A stretch of 37,336 nt of DNA from Phycisphaerae bacterium. GTDB taxonomy: Bacteria; Planctomycetota; Phycisphaerae; Sedimentisphaerales; Anaerohalosphaeraceae. The stretch covers positions 1 through 37,336 of the forward strand of contig JACZKQ010000071.1 in the NCBI GenBank assembly GCA_014859965.1. Direction: 5' to 3'. Positions within the stretch are counted from its first letter, which is position 1; each line of letters opens with the position of its first letter. Positions 24,453-32,599 of this stretch are shown piece by piece. The notes under the pieces were generated by a model. That model searched no databases and was not told the origin of the DNA. It worked only from the letters and a program-made list of their open reading frames with translations. A program made the position numbers and the translations under genes.

Positions 24453-25307
24453 TTACAGCGGGGCGGCGATGGCCTTCAGGTTTTTCATGCCTTCGGTTGC
24501 CAACTGCTCGCCATTCTCCGCGAACTTTCGCCAGATGGCGCACGTGCGGTTGATCTCCTCGAAGTTGGGATCGAACGACTCGATGGTCAGCGGCCCTGTG
24601 TAGCCGGCCTTTTTGACCGCCCCGAAGAATTCAGCCCAGGGAATGAGGCCGGTTCCGGGTATGCCGCGGGTGTTCTCGCAGACGTGGCAGTAGAACAGCC
24701 GCTCACCGCAGGCGGCGACGGCTTCGGCGATATTCGTCTCTTCGCGGATCATGTGGAATGTATCGAGGTGAACCCCGACGTTGTCCATGCCGGTTGCCTT
24801 CGCCATCGCCAGTGCGTCCTCTGCGATGTTGATGAAAAACGTTTCGAAGCGGTTGATCGGCTCAAGAGCGATACGGACCTTGCCGTTCTGTTTGGCATGT
24901 TCGGCGGCTTTGCGGATGGTTTCGGCGGCCCATTTCCACTCGTCGTTGGTGCGAGCCTTCCCCGTGATGTAGCCCCAGGCTGCGTAGTTGGGCCCCCCCA
25001 CAACAGGCGACCCAATGCCCATGTTGATGTCGATCATCTGCTTTAAAAAATCGACAGCCTTGGCCCGGCAGGCGGCATCGGGGCTGATGGGGTTGCGGTC
25101 ATTGCCCGCGACGCTGATAGTCGTCAGCCCAATGCCCGCGTCATCGGCGGCCTTGCGCACCTCGTCCACCGGAAAATCGAACGGGTCGGCCACGCAAATC
25201 TCAAACACCTCGAAGCCGGCCTTCTTGACCTTTGTGAACAGGCCGACGTCGCCGGCGCCAAAACGTTCGGTCCACAAGAGTGAACTGACTCCCATCTTCA
25301 ACTGCAT
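24453..25307 (-). CDS. D-tagatose/D-psicose 3-epimerase-like TIM-barrel protein
   Basis: This 284-aa protein matches ketose 3-epimerases of the xylose-isomerase-like fold. The four metal ligands are visible: E149 (RIALEPINRFE), D182 (VHLDTFHM), H208 (YCHVCE) and E243 (LTIESFD); E155 sits where these enzymes have a second conserved Glu. The N-terminal strand MQLKMGVSSLLWTERF is also typical. A strong AGGAGA lies 7 bases before the ATG, and a promoter with an extended minus-10 lies about 115 bases upstream. It heads the minus-strand carbohydrate group (epimerase, ThuA, isomerase). The real substrate could be a ketose, inositol derivative or hydroxypyruvate-like compound; family level only. Confidence 0.9.
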   Translation of the reverse strand: MQLKMGVSSLLWTERFGAGDVGLFTKVKKAGFEVFEICVADPFDFPVDEVRKAADDAGIGLTTISVAGNDRNPISPDAACRAKAVDFLKQMIDINMGIGSPVVGGPNYAAWGYITGKARTNDEWKWAAETIRKAAEHAKQNGKVRIALEPINRFETFFINIAEDALAMAKATGMDNVGVHLDTFHMIREETNIAEAVAACGERLFYCHVCENTRGIPGTGLIPWAEFFGAVKKAGYTGPLTIESFDPNFEEINRTCAIWRKFAENGEQLATEGMKNLKAIAAPL

Positions 25308-25422
25308 GTGTCGTCTCCTTTTAATCCATTGCGTTCATTCCCGGCCGCGCCGATGTGCGTACCAGCGGTCAAATCGCTTGATCCATCATATGTGTCCGCC
25401 CTGGCCTCGGATTGCAAATATA

Positions 25423-25450
25423 AGTATAGCATGCCATCCTGCCTTTTCAA
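25423..25450 (-). promoter_or_regulatory. Promoter for the 3-epimerase-like gene
   Basis: On the minus strand TTGAAA (25450-25445) and TATACT (25428-25423) are 16 bases apart, with ATGC directly before TATACT (extended minus-10). It diverges from the sulfur-operon promoter about 125 bases away; the space between holds no gene. Confidence 0.65.
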
Positions 25451-25573
25451 GCAGTACTCTATTCTCGCACATAAGATCCTTACGTATAGGTGCTTACGGC
25501 ATTTCTGCAGGGGCGGTGTGCAACAGAAATCATGTGTTTGCCTGCATGCACAATAAAAATCTGGAAAAATGTG

Positions 25574-25602
25574 TTGACCAAGAGGCCGCCATGGGTTATA
25601 TT
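25574..25602 (+). promoter_or_regulatory. Promoter of the Rrf2 gene and probably of the sulfur operon
   Basis: TTGACC and TATATT are 17 bases apart. Transcription would begin near 25609, 18 bases before the ATG at 25627. This excludes the upstream in-frame ATG at 25591 as start of the regulator. Because the regulator gene leads the sulfate/homocysteine genes, autoregulation at this site is plausible. Confidence 0.65.
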
Positions 25603-25626
25603 ATCATTCCGATTGAGTTAGTGTAC

Positions 25627-26076
25627 ATGGTGGACATGCGATTTTCGAAAAAGTGTCAATATGCTTTGCGGGCCGTTTTTGAACTGGCCTGCCGTCAGGA
25701 CGGTCAGCCGGCCAAGATACAGGATATCGGCAGGGCCCAAGGGATTTCGCCGCGATTTCTGGAGGTGATTCTCAATGAACTGCGTCATGCCGGAATTGTG
25801 GAGTCGCGCAGGGGCAATGAGGGCGGTTATCTGTTGGCCGGACCGGCTGAAAGCATCACAGTCGGCGAAGTCATCCGGTGTGTGCAGGGGCCGATTGCTG
25901 TTGCCGGCCAACAGCGAGACGGAGACGGCGGCATTTTCGGCGACGAGGCTTTTGAGGGACTTTGGTACGAAATCGACAAGGCCGTGAGCGATGTTTGCGA
26001 CGGCCGGACCTTTGCGGAAATGGTCGAATCGGCTCGGCAGAAACGGCGGCAGATGGCGCCGAATTATGTGATTTAG
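25627..26076 (+). CDS. Rrf2-family transcriptional regulator, CymR-like
   Basis: This 149-aa protein has the Rrf2 winged helix: MRFSKKCQYALRAVFELAC, then IQDIGRAQGISPRFLEVILNEL (recognition region), then GIVESRRGNEGGYLLAGP (wing) and ITVGEVIRCVQGPI. It lacks the three clustered cysteines that hold an Fe-S cluster in IscR, NsrR or RsrR; the C-terminal part has a single Cys in VSDVCDG. That places it with CymR-type regulators, which control cysteine and sulfur genes. Start is 25627 (MVDMRF) or 25636 (MRF); neither has a strong ribosome binding site. Position at the head of the sulfate-homocysteine operon supports a role as its sensor; the signal and operator are unknown. Confidence 0.9.
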   Translation: MVDMRFSKKCQYALRAVFELACRQDGQPAKIQDIGRAQGISPRFLEVILNELRHAGIVESRRGNEGGYLLAGPAESITVGEVIRCVQGPIAVAGQQRDGDGGIFGDEAFEGLWYEIDKAVSDVCDGRTFAEMVESARQKRRQMAPNYVI

Positions 26077-26128
26077 TCCGCAAAATTTTTTCGGCCCATA
26101 TCCTTGCAAAATAATAGGAATACTTCTC

Positions 26129-26365
26129 TTGAGGATGGCAGACGTGGAGTCTCATTTAAGAAGCATCGCCAAGGCGCTCAGCTATCGGTTCGTAGGGACG
26201 GTAGCGACATTTTTTGTGGCGCTGATCGTAACGCGGAAGATGGATCTGGCGCTCCAGATAGGGATTGCCGAGCCGGTTATCAAATTAGCGGTCTTTTATG
26301 GGCATGAGCGTCTGTGGGGCGTAATCAAGTTCGGCCGGAAAACGCCTCCGGATTATGAGATTTGA
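26129..26365 (+). CDS. DUF2061 small membrane protein
   Basis: This protein of about 78 aa matches DUF2061: SHLRSIAKALSYRFVGT near the start, a hydrophobic helix (VATFFVALIVT), then a second one around IAEPVIKLAVFYGHERLW, ending with GRKTPPDYEI. The conserved RSIxKAxSYR and YxHERxW signatures are both there. It is probably an inner-membrane protein with two helices. The start may be TTG 26129 (AGGAA about 8 bases upstream) or ATG 26135. It sits between the regulator and the APS reductase gene, so a role in sulfur uptake or homeostasis is inferred from position only; the family has no known activity. Confidence 0.88.
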   Translation: MRMADVESHLRSIAKALSYRFVGTVATFFVALIVTRKMDLALQIGIAEPVIKLAVFYGHERLWGVIKFGRKTPPDYEI

Positions 26366-26400
26366 AAAGCGGTCGCGGATAGACACTGCCGGAGATGAAT

Positions 26401-27138
26401 ATGAGGCACCGGATACAGGCACTACAAATAGAGATGCAGGACGATACGGCGGAAGAACTGCTGGCAAAGACCGGGCAATTCTTCGGCGGGCGAATCGCGC
26501 TGGCGTCGAGCTTTGGGGCGGAGGACCAGGTGCTGACAGATATGCTTTGCCGGTTGTCGCCTGCAACTGTGGTCTTCACATTAGACACGGGGAGGCTGCC
26601 CGAGGAGACATACGATCTGATGGAGCGGACGCGCCGGCGGTACGACATCGGGATCGAGGTGCTTTTCCCGGATCATCGCCAGGTCGAGGCTATGGTCGGC
26701 GAGCACGGCTGCAACCTGTTCTACGAGAGCATTGAAAACCGCAAGCGGTGCTGCCGGGTCCGCAAGATTGAGCCGCTCAGGCGACGGTTGGCCTCGCTGG
26801 AGGCGTGGTTCTGCGGGCTCCGGGAGCAGCAATCGCCGACGCGGGAGGGGTTGAAGCGAATTGACTGGGATGAGGCTTTCGGGCTCGTCAAGGTGTGTCC
26901 GTTGGCGGATTGGCCGACGGAAGCGGTATGGGACTATATCCGACGATATGATGTTCCTTATAACGCGCTGCACGATAGAAGCTATCCCAGTATCGGCTGT
27001 GCCCCATGCACGCGGGCGGTCCGTGCGGGTGAGGATATCCGCTCTGGCCGCTGGTGGTGGGAAACGCCCGAACATAAAGAGTGCGGGCTTCATCTTCACC
27101 CGGAGGATAAGAACGCCAGGAAGGAAGGGCAGGTGTGA
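26401..27138 (+). CDS. cysH: APS reductase (CysH family, [4Fe-4S] type)
   Basis: This 245-aa enzyme reduces adenylyl sulfate to sulfite and AMP using thioredoxin. The cluster ligands are C117-C118 (RKRCCRVRK) and C200/C203 (GCAPCTRA), the CC...CxxC set that separates APS reductases from PAPS reductases. The catalytic Cys is in KECGLH (C228). [10 protein letters not shown] (residues 36-45) is the phosphate-binding loop and [11 protein letters not shown] is conserved. The start is ATG 26401, 6 bases after GGAG; the earlier ATG at 26395 overlaps that site. It overlaps cysD (ATG within TGATG). Using APS directly means no APS kinase is needed, which fits the degenerate kinase tail in the CysN protein. 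Confidence 0.95.
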   Translation: MRHRIQALQIEMQDDTAEELLAKTGQFFGGRIALASSFGAEDQVLTDMLCRLSPATVVFTLDTGRLPEETYDLMERTRRRYDIGIEVLFPDHRQVEAMVGEHGCNLFYESIENRKRCCRVRKIEPLRRRLASLEAWFCGLREQQSPTREGLKRIDWDEAFGLVKVCPLADWPTEAVWDYIRRYDVPYNALHDRSYPSIGCAPCTRAVRAGEDIRSGRWWWETPEHKECGLHLHPEDKNARKEGQV

Positions 27139-28019
27139 TGGATCAACTGGAGACAATTGAATCGCAGAGCATATTTATTCTGCGCGAAGCGTACCGCAGT
27201 TTCAAGAGCCTGGTGATGCTGTGGTCGATCGGCAAGGACAGCACGGTGCTGCTGTGGCTGGCGCGCAAAGCGTTCTTCGGGCACGTTCCGTTTCCGCTCA
27301 TGCATATCGATACGAGCTACAAGGTTCCCGATATGATTGCGTACCGGGACCGATTCGCCAGGGAGTGGAAGCTGAATATGATCGTGGGCAGGAATGAAAA
27401 GGCCCTGGCGGCAAACGACACCTTTCCGGACGGACGGGCGACGCGGCTGGAGTGCTGTGCGAGCCTGAAGAGCGAGGCGCTCAAGCACACACTCAGCGGG
27501 GAGTGGCCTCGGTGGGTATTAAATCATGAGACCGGTCGATATGTGCGGCAGACGGGCGGTGAGGCGTTTACCGGCGTCATCGTTGGGGCGCGGGCCGACG
27601 AGGAAGGTTCGCGCAGCAAGGAGCGTTATTTTTCGCCGCGCGACGAGCACAGTGACTGGGATGTGGGCGATCAGCCGCCGGAGTTGTGGAACCAGTTTAA
27701 GACGGATTTTGCACCGGGAACGCACGTGCGAATTCATCCGCTGCTCGATTGGACGGAGCTGAATATCTGGGAGTACATCGACCGCGAGGGCATCCCGATC
27801 ATCGACCTGTATTTTGACCGCGGCGACGGCACGCGGTACCGCTCGCTGGGCTGTTTCCCATGCACGTCGCCGGTGCAGTCGACGGCAGCAAACGTGCCTG
27901 AGATCATTGAGGAACTTCGGGGCGGAAAATTCGCAAATATTGCCGAACGCTCCGGCAGGGAACAGGACAAGGAAGACGGAAACGGGCTGGAGGCGCTGCG
28001 GCGCGAGGGCTACATGTAG
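27138..28019 (+). CDS. cysD: Sulfate adenylyltransferase subunit 2 (ATP sulfurylase)
   Basis: This 293-aa protein is the catalytic, PP-loop subunit of heterodimeric ATP sulfurylase, which makes APS from sulfate and ATP while CysN hydrolyses GTP. The ATP loop is [12 protein letters not shown] (30-41). [53 protein letters not shown] and [13 protein letters not shown] are all family signatures, and the length is normal. It starts inside the cysH stop (TGATG), showing translational coupling, and is followed by cysN after about 40 bases that include a small hairpin (GCACG/CGTGC). Confidence 0.96.
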   Translation: MDQLETIESQSIFILREAYRSFKSLVMLWSIGKDSTVLLWLARKAFFGHVPFPLMHIDTSYKVPDMIAYRDRFAREWKLNMIVGRNEKALAANDTFPDGRATRLECCASLKSEALKHTLSGEWPRWVLNHETGRYVRQTGGEAFTGVIVGARADEEGSRSKERYFSPRDEHSDWDVGDQPPELWNQFKTDFAPGTHVRIHPLLDWTELNIWEYIDREGIPIIDLYFDRGDGTRYRSLGCFPCTSPVQSTAANVPEIIEELRGGKFANIAERSGREQDKEDGNGLEALRREGYM

Positions 28020-28060
28020 AACAAGGCACGCTTTGTCCGTGCGAGGTGAGATCATTGCGT

Positions 28061-29890
28061 ATGAACAATGAGAGACGACAATCCGACACCGCCAGGGCCG
28101 CTATGGAGCAGATGAACATTGTGGTCATTGGGCACGTCGATCACGGCAAGAGCACGGTCATAGGGCGGCTGCTGGCGGACACCGGTTCGCTGCCGGAGGG
28201 CAAACTGGACGCCGTCCGAGCCAACTGCGCTTACAATGCACGGCCGTTCGAGTACGCGTTTCTGCTTGACGCCCTCAAGGATGAGCAGGCCCAGGGCATC
28301 ACGATCGATTCGGCAAGGTGTTTCTTCCGCTCGTCCAAGCGCGAATACATCATAATCGACGCCCCCGGCCACATCGAGTTTCTTAAGAACATGATTTCGG
28401 GCGCCGCGCGTGCCGAGGCCGCGCTCCTTGTGATCGACGCCAAGGAAGGCGTGCGCGAAAATTCGCGGCGGCACGGCTACCTGCTGAGCATGTTAGGCAT
28501 TCGCCAGGCGGCCGTATGCGTCAACAAAATGGACCTCGTGGACTACTCGCAGGAGGTTTTTGAGGCGATCCGCACGGAGTACAGTGCATTTCTGGCGCGG
28601 GTGGGCATCGTTCCAGCCGCCTTTGTGCCTATCAGCGCCCGGGATGGAGAGAACATCTGCGCAAACTCCGCACGCATGGCATGGTTTGATGGACCGTCGG
28701 CTTTGGAAGTGGTGGACAGTTTCGCAAAGGAGCCCTCGCGGACCGACAAGCCGCTGCGATTCCCCCTGCAGGACATCTATAAGTTTACCGAGTCCGGCGA
28801 CGATCGCCGGATCATCGCCGGGCGGATCGAAACCGGGACGGTCTCGGTGGGTGACGAAGTGATCTTTTTGCCGTCGGGTAAGCGTTCGCGGATCGCCAGT
28901 ATCGAAGGATTTAACGTGCCGTCGCGGTCGCGGGCGTCGGCGGGCGAGTCGACCGGCTTCACCCTGGAAGAACAGATCTACATCCGACCGGGCGAACTGA
29001 TGTGCAGGGCCGACGAGCCGGCGGCCCAGGTGGGCACGCACCTGAAGGTCAACCTGTTCTGGATGGGCCGCCAGCCCATGATCAAGGGCAAGCGCTACAA
29101 ACTCAAGCTGGGCGGCGCGCGGATACCGGTATGGCTGCGCGAGGTGGTGACGGTGCTGGATGCATCCGAGTTGACGACGGATACGAGCAAGCAGCAGATT
29201 GACCGCCACGACGTGGCCGAATGCGTTTTGGAGACATTCAAGCCCATCGCGTTCGACGTGTCGAGCGACATCGCAGCGACGGGGCGGTTCGTGATCATCG
29301 ACAACTACGAGATCGCCGGCGGGGGCGTGGTGCTGGCGAATGTGCAGGCGGAGACGAACCGTACGCTGGATCGCGTGCACCAGCGCGAGCGAAACTGGGA
29401 GCGAAGCCGCATCACGCCGCAGATGCGTGCGGACCGTTATAAGCAGCGTTCGACTCTGGTGCTGCTCTGCGGGCCCGCGCAAATGGGCAAGCAGCGATTA
29501 GCCAAAGCACTGGAGGAGGACCTCTTCGCCAGCGGCCGAAGCGTGTACTATCTGGGATTGGTCAACAGCCGTCTGGGCGTTGACGCACATATTGATGACG
29601 GCGGTGAACGGGACGAATACCTTCGGCGGCTGGGCGAGATGTCCCATGTGTTCACGGATGCGGGATTGATACTTATTACGACGATCAGCGACCTGGATGA
29701 CTACGAGTTGGAGATGATCAACCTGCTGAATCGACCCAACGATTGCCGCGTGATCAATGTCGGGCCGAATCGTTTTACGCGGGCGCAGGTGGATTTGCAG
29801 GTGGACGATGCGGCCGATCAGAATGGGGCGATAAAGGCGATCAAGGACCTGCTGGTGCAGCAGAAATATCTTGTGGAATACTATCTTTAG
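28061..29890 (+). CDS. cysN: Sulfate adenylyltransferase subunit 1 (CysN) fused to a degenerate APS-kinase-like domain
   Basis: This 609-aa protein begins with a CysN GTPase (about 15-440): [25 protein letters not shown], then barrel domains. From about 465 a second domain aligns with APS kinase (CysC), but its key sites are altered. The phosphate loop reads GPAQMGKQ (G471-Q478), where Ser/Thr after Lys is replaced by Gln. The LDGDNxR-type segment is [10 protein letters not shown], and the ENIRR-type segment is [18 protein letters not shown]. So the tail likely no longer phosphorylates APS. With an APS reductase in the same operon this makes sense; the domain may be kept for structure. Start: ATG 28061 is 12 bases from AGGTGAG; TTG 28055 is 6 bases from it and is an equal candidate. 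Confidence 0.92.
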   Translation: MNNERRQSDTARAAMEQMNIVVIGHVDHGKSTVIGRLLADTGSLPEGKLDAVRANCAYNARPFEYAFLLDALKDEQAQGITIDSARCFFRSSKREYIIIDAPGHIEFLKNMISGAARAEAALLVIDAKEGVRENSRRHGYLLSMLGIRQAAVCVNKMDLVDYSQEVFEAIRTEYSAFLARVGIVPAAFVPISARDGENICANSARMAWFDGPSALEVVDSFAKEPSRTDKPLRFPLQDIYKFTESGDDRRIIAGRIETGTVSVGDEVIFLPSGKRSRIASIEGFNVPSRSRASAGESTGFTLEEQIYIRPGELMCRADEPAAQVGTHLKVNLFWMGRQPMIKGKRYKLKLGGARIPVWLREVVTVLDASELTTDTSKQQIDRHDVAECVLETFKPIAFDVSSDIAATGRFVIIDNYEIAGGGVVLANVQAETNRTLDRVHQRERNWERSRITPQMRADRYKQRSTLVLLCGPAQMGKQRLAKALEEDLFASGRSVYYLGLVNSRLGVDAHIDDGGERDEYLRRLGEMSHVFTDAGLILITTISDLDDYELEMINLLNRPNDCRVINVGPNRFTRAQVDLQVDDAADQNGAIKAIKDLLVQQKYLVEYYL

Positions 29891-29926
29891 GGCTGTCGCG
29901 CCCTGCCGGAAAGAGTGAAGAGAACG

Positions 29927-31177
29927 ATGAACGAACAAACGCGGGCAATTCATGATGCGTGGGAGCACCCCGATGCAACGGGCGCAACGGCGACGCCGAT
30001 TTACCAGACGGCGGCGTATGCACACACAACGGCACAGGAACTGGCCGACGTGTTTGCGGGTCGAGCGCCGGGGTACACCTACACGAGGGTGGGCAACCCG
30101 ACGACGGCGGCGCTGGAGCGGCGCATGGCCGATCTTGAGGAGGGCGTCGGCGCTGTCGCCACAGCCAGCGGCATGGCGGCGATCACTGCCGTCGCGGTCG
30201 CGCTGCTGCGGGCCGGCGACGAGATCGTCGCGGCCAAAGGCGTCTTCGGCGGCACCGTTTCGCTCTTTGAAAAAACGCTGGCCCGGTTCGGTATAACGAC
30301 GCATTTTGCCGATGTCGCGCATACGGAGGAGTTCGCCGCGGCCGTTTCGCCCAGCACGCGGTTCATCTTCGTCGAGACAATTGGCAATCCCCGAATGGAC
30401 GTGCCCGACCTCACCGGTATCGCCGCGGTCGCGCAGGCGGCCGGCGTTCCATTCGTCGTCGACAGTACCGCCACGACGCCGATGTTGGCCAGGGCTGGTG
30501 CGCATGGAGCCGATATTGTAATCCATTCAACATCGAAATTCATCAACGGGCACGGCACGGCGATCGGCGGCTGCATCGTCGACACGGGACATTTTGACTG
30601 GGCGCGCGGGCCGTTCGAGGATGTCCGGCAATGGGGCGAGCGAGCGGGTCCAATGGCCTTTCTGGCCTATCTGCGGAACCTGATCTATCGCGATTTGGGA
30701 GGGTGCCCGGCGCCGATGAACTCGTTCCTCATGCTGCAGGGGCTGGAGACGTTGGCGCCGCGGATGGCGATCCATTGCGACAATGCCGCCCGTCTCGCCG
30801 AATGGCTTGGCGGACATAAGGCGGTGCAATGGGTCAGCTACCCGGGCCGCGCTGAGAGTCCGTTTTATGAACGGGTAAAGGCGCAATACGGCGGACGCGG
30901 CGGCGGCCTGCTGACCTTCGGATTGGGCAGCCGCCAAAACGCCTTTCGATTCATCGACGCGCTGCGGCTGGCGAAAAATGTGGCGAATATCGGCGACGTG
31001 CGGACCCTTGTGATCCATCCGGCTTCGACGATCTTTCACGAATTCAACGCCGACGCGCGGGCCGATATGGGCATCGCCGAGGACATGGTGCGGGTTTCTG
31101 TGGGGTTGGAGCATACAGACGACATTGTGATGGATTTTCAAGACGCTTTAGAAAAGGCTTTTGAGGTGCAGCGATGA
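29927..31177 (+). CDS. metY: O-acetylhomoserine sulfhydrylase (MetY), likely HcyS-thiocarboxylate-dependent
   Basis: This 416-aa PLP enzyme belongs to the Cys/Met-metabolism family. The PLP lysine is K204 (HSTSKFINGHG). YTRVGNPTTAALERRMADLEEG, ATASGMAAITAV and FVVDSTATTP are family motifs, and the long C-terminal ending FNADARADMGIAEDMVRVSVGLEHTDD is typical of O-acetylhomoserine sulfhydrylases. It replaces the acetoxy group of O-acetylhomoserine with sulfur. In Wolinella the sulfur donor of the equivalent enzyme is the thiocarboxylate of a carrier protein; the next three genes are exactly that carrier, its activator and its protease, so the same is inferred here. Start: ATG 29927 with AAGAGA upstream; GTG 29915 is less likely. 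It overlaps the carrier gene by 4 bases. Confidence 0.93.
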   Translation: MNEQTRAIHDAWEHPDATGATATPIYQTAAYAHTTAQELADVFAGRAPGYTYTRVGNPTTAALERRMADLEEGVGAVATASGMAAITAVAVALLRAGDEIVAAKGVFGGTVSLFEKTLARFGITTHFADVAHTEEFAAAVSPSTRFIFVETIGNPRMDVPDLTGIAAVAQAAGVPFVVDSTATTPMLARAGAHGADIVIHSTSKFINGHGTAIGGCIVDTGHFDWARGPFEDVRQWGERAGPMAFLAYLRNLIYRDLGGCPAPMNSFLMLQGLETLAPRMAIHCDNAARLAEWLGGHKAVQWVSYPGRAESPFYERVKAQYGGRGGGLLTFGLGSRQNAFRFIDALRLAKNVANIGDVRTLVIHPASTIFHEFNADARADMGIAEDMVRVSVGLEHTDDIVMDFQDALEKAFEVQR

Positions 31178-31389
31178 AACTTATAATCAATGGCGAAGAG
31201 GTTTCGATAAAAGACGGTCTGAACGTCAATCAGCTCCTTGTGGAGCACAACGTGAAAATGCCGGAAATGGTCTCGGTCGAGTTGAACGGCCAGATATTGA
31301 GACGGCACGTGTACGAGACGACACAGTTGAACGAAGGCGATAAGGTGGAGTTTCTCTATTTCATGGGAGGCGGCGGTGGCGCTGAGTGA
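31174..31389 (+). CDS. hcyS: ThiS/HcyS-like sulfur carrier protein with C-terminal Ala-Glu block
   Basis: This 71-aa protein has the ubiquitin-like ThiS/MoaD fold: MKLIINGEEVSIKDGLNVNQLL, then VSVELNGQILRRHVYETTQL, then EGDKVEFLYFMGGGGG. Active carriers end in Gly-Gly so the terminal carboxylate can be adenylated and converted to a thiocarboxylate. Here five glycines (65-69) are followed by Ala70-Glu71, so the carrier is made in a blocked form. In Wolinella HcyS a terminal Ala is removed by the JAMM protease HcyD; the protease gene is two genes downstream here. The gene overlaps metY by 4 bases and the next gene by 14 bases. Assignment to homocysteine rather than thiamine or molybdopterin synthesis rests on this operon. 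Confidence 0.92.
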   Translation: MKLIINGEEVSIKDGLNVNQLLVEHNVKMPEMVSVELNGQILRRHVYETTQLNEGDKVEFLYFMGGGGGAE

Positions 31390-32188
31390 ACAACAGATCG
31401 AACGGTACAGCCGGCACATCATCCTGGATCAGGTCGGTGGGATCGGGCAGGAAAAGCTGCTTGCGTCGAAGGTCCTGATCGTGGGCGCCGGCGGGCTGGG
31501 CGCTCCGGCGGCGCTGTACCTGGCGGCCACAGGCGTGGGCACGCTGGGGCTGATCGACGACGATAACGTCGACCTGACGAACCTTCAGCGGCAGGTCATT
31601 CACCACACCCCGGACGTCGGCACGCCCAAGGTCGACTCGGCGAAGGCCAAGATCGCCGCGATCAATCCGGACGTCCGGGTCAAGACGTACCCGCTTCGCG
31701 CAACGGCTGCTAATCTGGCGGCGATCGTGCGCCAGTACGACTTTGTGATCGACGGGACGGACAACTTCGGCTCGAAGTTCCTGATCAACGATGCCTGCTG
31801 GTTCGAGAGGAAGCCTTATTCGCATGCAGGCATACTGCGTTTCCACGGCCAACTGATCACCGTGCTGCCGGGCGAGTCGGCTTGCTACCGCTGCATCTTT
31901 CATGAACCGCCGCCGCCGTCGGCCGTGCCGTCGTGCTCGCAGGCGGGCGTGCTGGGCGTCCTGGCGGGCGTAATCGGCTCCCTCCAGGCGACCGAGGCAA
32001 TCAAGTACCTGCTGGGTCTGGGCGATCTGCTGACGAATCGGCTGTTGACGTACGATGCCCTGACGATGGATTTTCGCGCGGTCAAGCTGAACCGTAACCC
32101 CGACTGCGCCCTCTGCGGGCCAGACGCCGCCATTACCGAACTGGCCGACGAACGGCCGCCCGCGTGTGATCTGAAAGGACAGCTATGA
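31376..32188 (+). CDS. hcyF: ThiF/MoeB/HcyF-like carrier-adenylating enzyme
   Basis: This 270-aa E1-like enzyme adenylates the carrier C-terminus so bisulfide can displace AMP. The nucleotide loop is GAGGLGAPAALYLA (37-50), followed by LIDDDNVDLTNLQRQ. Structural zinc cysteines are C170 and C173 (ACYRC) and C244 and C247 (CALC). C187 in PSCSQAGVLG is the usual ThiF/MoeB catalytic-region Cys. FVIDGTDNFGSKFLIND is also conserved. The start is GTG 31376; its ribosome binding site, GGGAGG at 31365-31370, is made of the glycine codons that end the carrier gene. It overlaps the protease gene by 4 bases. No rhodanese domain is attached, which suits sulfide from the reductase as sulfur source. Confidence 0.94.
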   Translation: MALSEQQIERYSRHIILDQVGGIGQEKLLASKVLIVGAGGLGAPAALYLAATGVGTLGLIDDDNVDLTNLQRQVIHHTPDVGTPKVDSAKAKIAAINPDVRVKTYPLRATAANLAAIVRQYDFVIDGTDNFGSKFLINDACWFERKPYSHAGILRFHGQLITVLPGESACYRCIFHEPPPPSAVPSCSQAGVLGVLAGVIGSLQATEAIKYLLGLGDLLTNRLLTYDALTMDFRAVKLNRNPDCALCGPDAAITELADERPPACDLKGQL

Positions 32189-32595
32189 CCCCGATCGAAT
32201 TGCCCCTGTTCGTATTCGAGCAAATGGCCGATCAGGCCCGGGCGATTGCGCCCGTGGAGGCGTGCGGCATTCTCGCCGGCGTCGACCGCCGCGTCACCCG
32301 GCTCTACGAAATGACAAATGTTGACAACAGCAGCGATCACTTCATGATGAACCCGGCCGAGCAGTTCAGCGTCATCAAGCTGATCCGCGCGGCGGGCCTG
32401 AAGATGATCGCCGTCTACCACAGCCACCCGGCGACCCCGGCGCGCCCATCGGAAGAAGACATCCGCCTGGCCCTTCAGCCCGACGTCGCGTGGGTCATTC
32501 TGTCGCTGGAGCGGCCCGATGAGCCCTACGCACGCGCGTTTAGCATCGACGGGGACGGTGTTGCGGAAATTCCCCTGACCATCGTGAAAGGATAA
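32185..32595 (+). CDS. hcyD: JAMM/MPN metalloprotease (HcyD/Mec-like)
   Basis: This 136-aa protein is a compact JAMM (M67) zinc peptidase. The catalytic set is complete: E25 in VEACGIL, H79 and H81 in YHSHP, S89 and D92 in the H-S-H-P-x6-S-x2-D motif. Family relatives cut after Gly-Gly in sulfur carriers. In Wolinella HcyD both unblocks the carrier and later releases homocysteine from the carrier adduct. Both jobs are needed here because the carrier ends in Ala-Glu. The gene overlaps hcyF (TATGA) and ends 4 bases before the reductase gene; AAAGGA ribosome binding sites are used for both. Cytoplasmic. Confidence 0.93.
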   Translation: MTPIELPLFVFEQMADQARAIAPVEACGILAGVDRRVTRLYEMTNVDNSSDHFMMNPAEQFSVIKLIRAAGLKMIAVYHSHPATPARPSEEDIRLALQPDVAWVILSLERPDEPYARAFSIDGDGVAEIPLTIVKG

Positions 32596-32599
32596 GTAC

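Noticed and set aside
24283..24543. N-terminal extension of the ThuA protein
   Set aside because: The promoter TTGCAA-N17-TATAGT and AGGAGA site lie inside the extension and point to the TTG start at 24282; the extra residues are Arg/Trp/Cys-rich shadow sequence.
24988..25626. Long N-terminal extension of the Rrf2 regulator
   Set aside because: It would cover the 3-epimerase gene start and two promoters, and Rrf2 proteins begin at the MRFSKK strand.
31174..32595. Thiamine (ThiS-ThiF) or molybdopterin (MoaD-MoeB) synthesis as the role of the carrier genes
   Set aside because: No thiG, thiC, moaE or moaC is nearby; the genes overlap metY and sit between sulfate reduction genes, with a JAMM protease, which fits the homocysteine route better.
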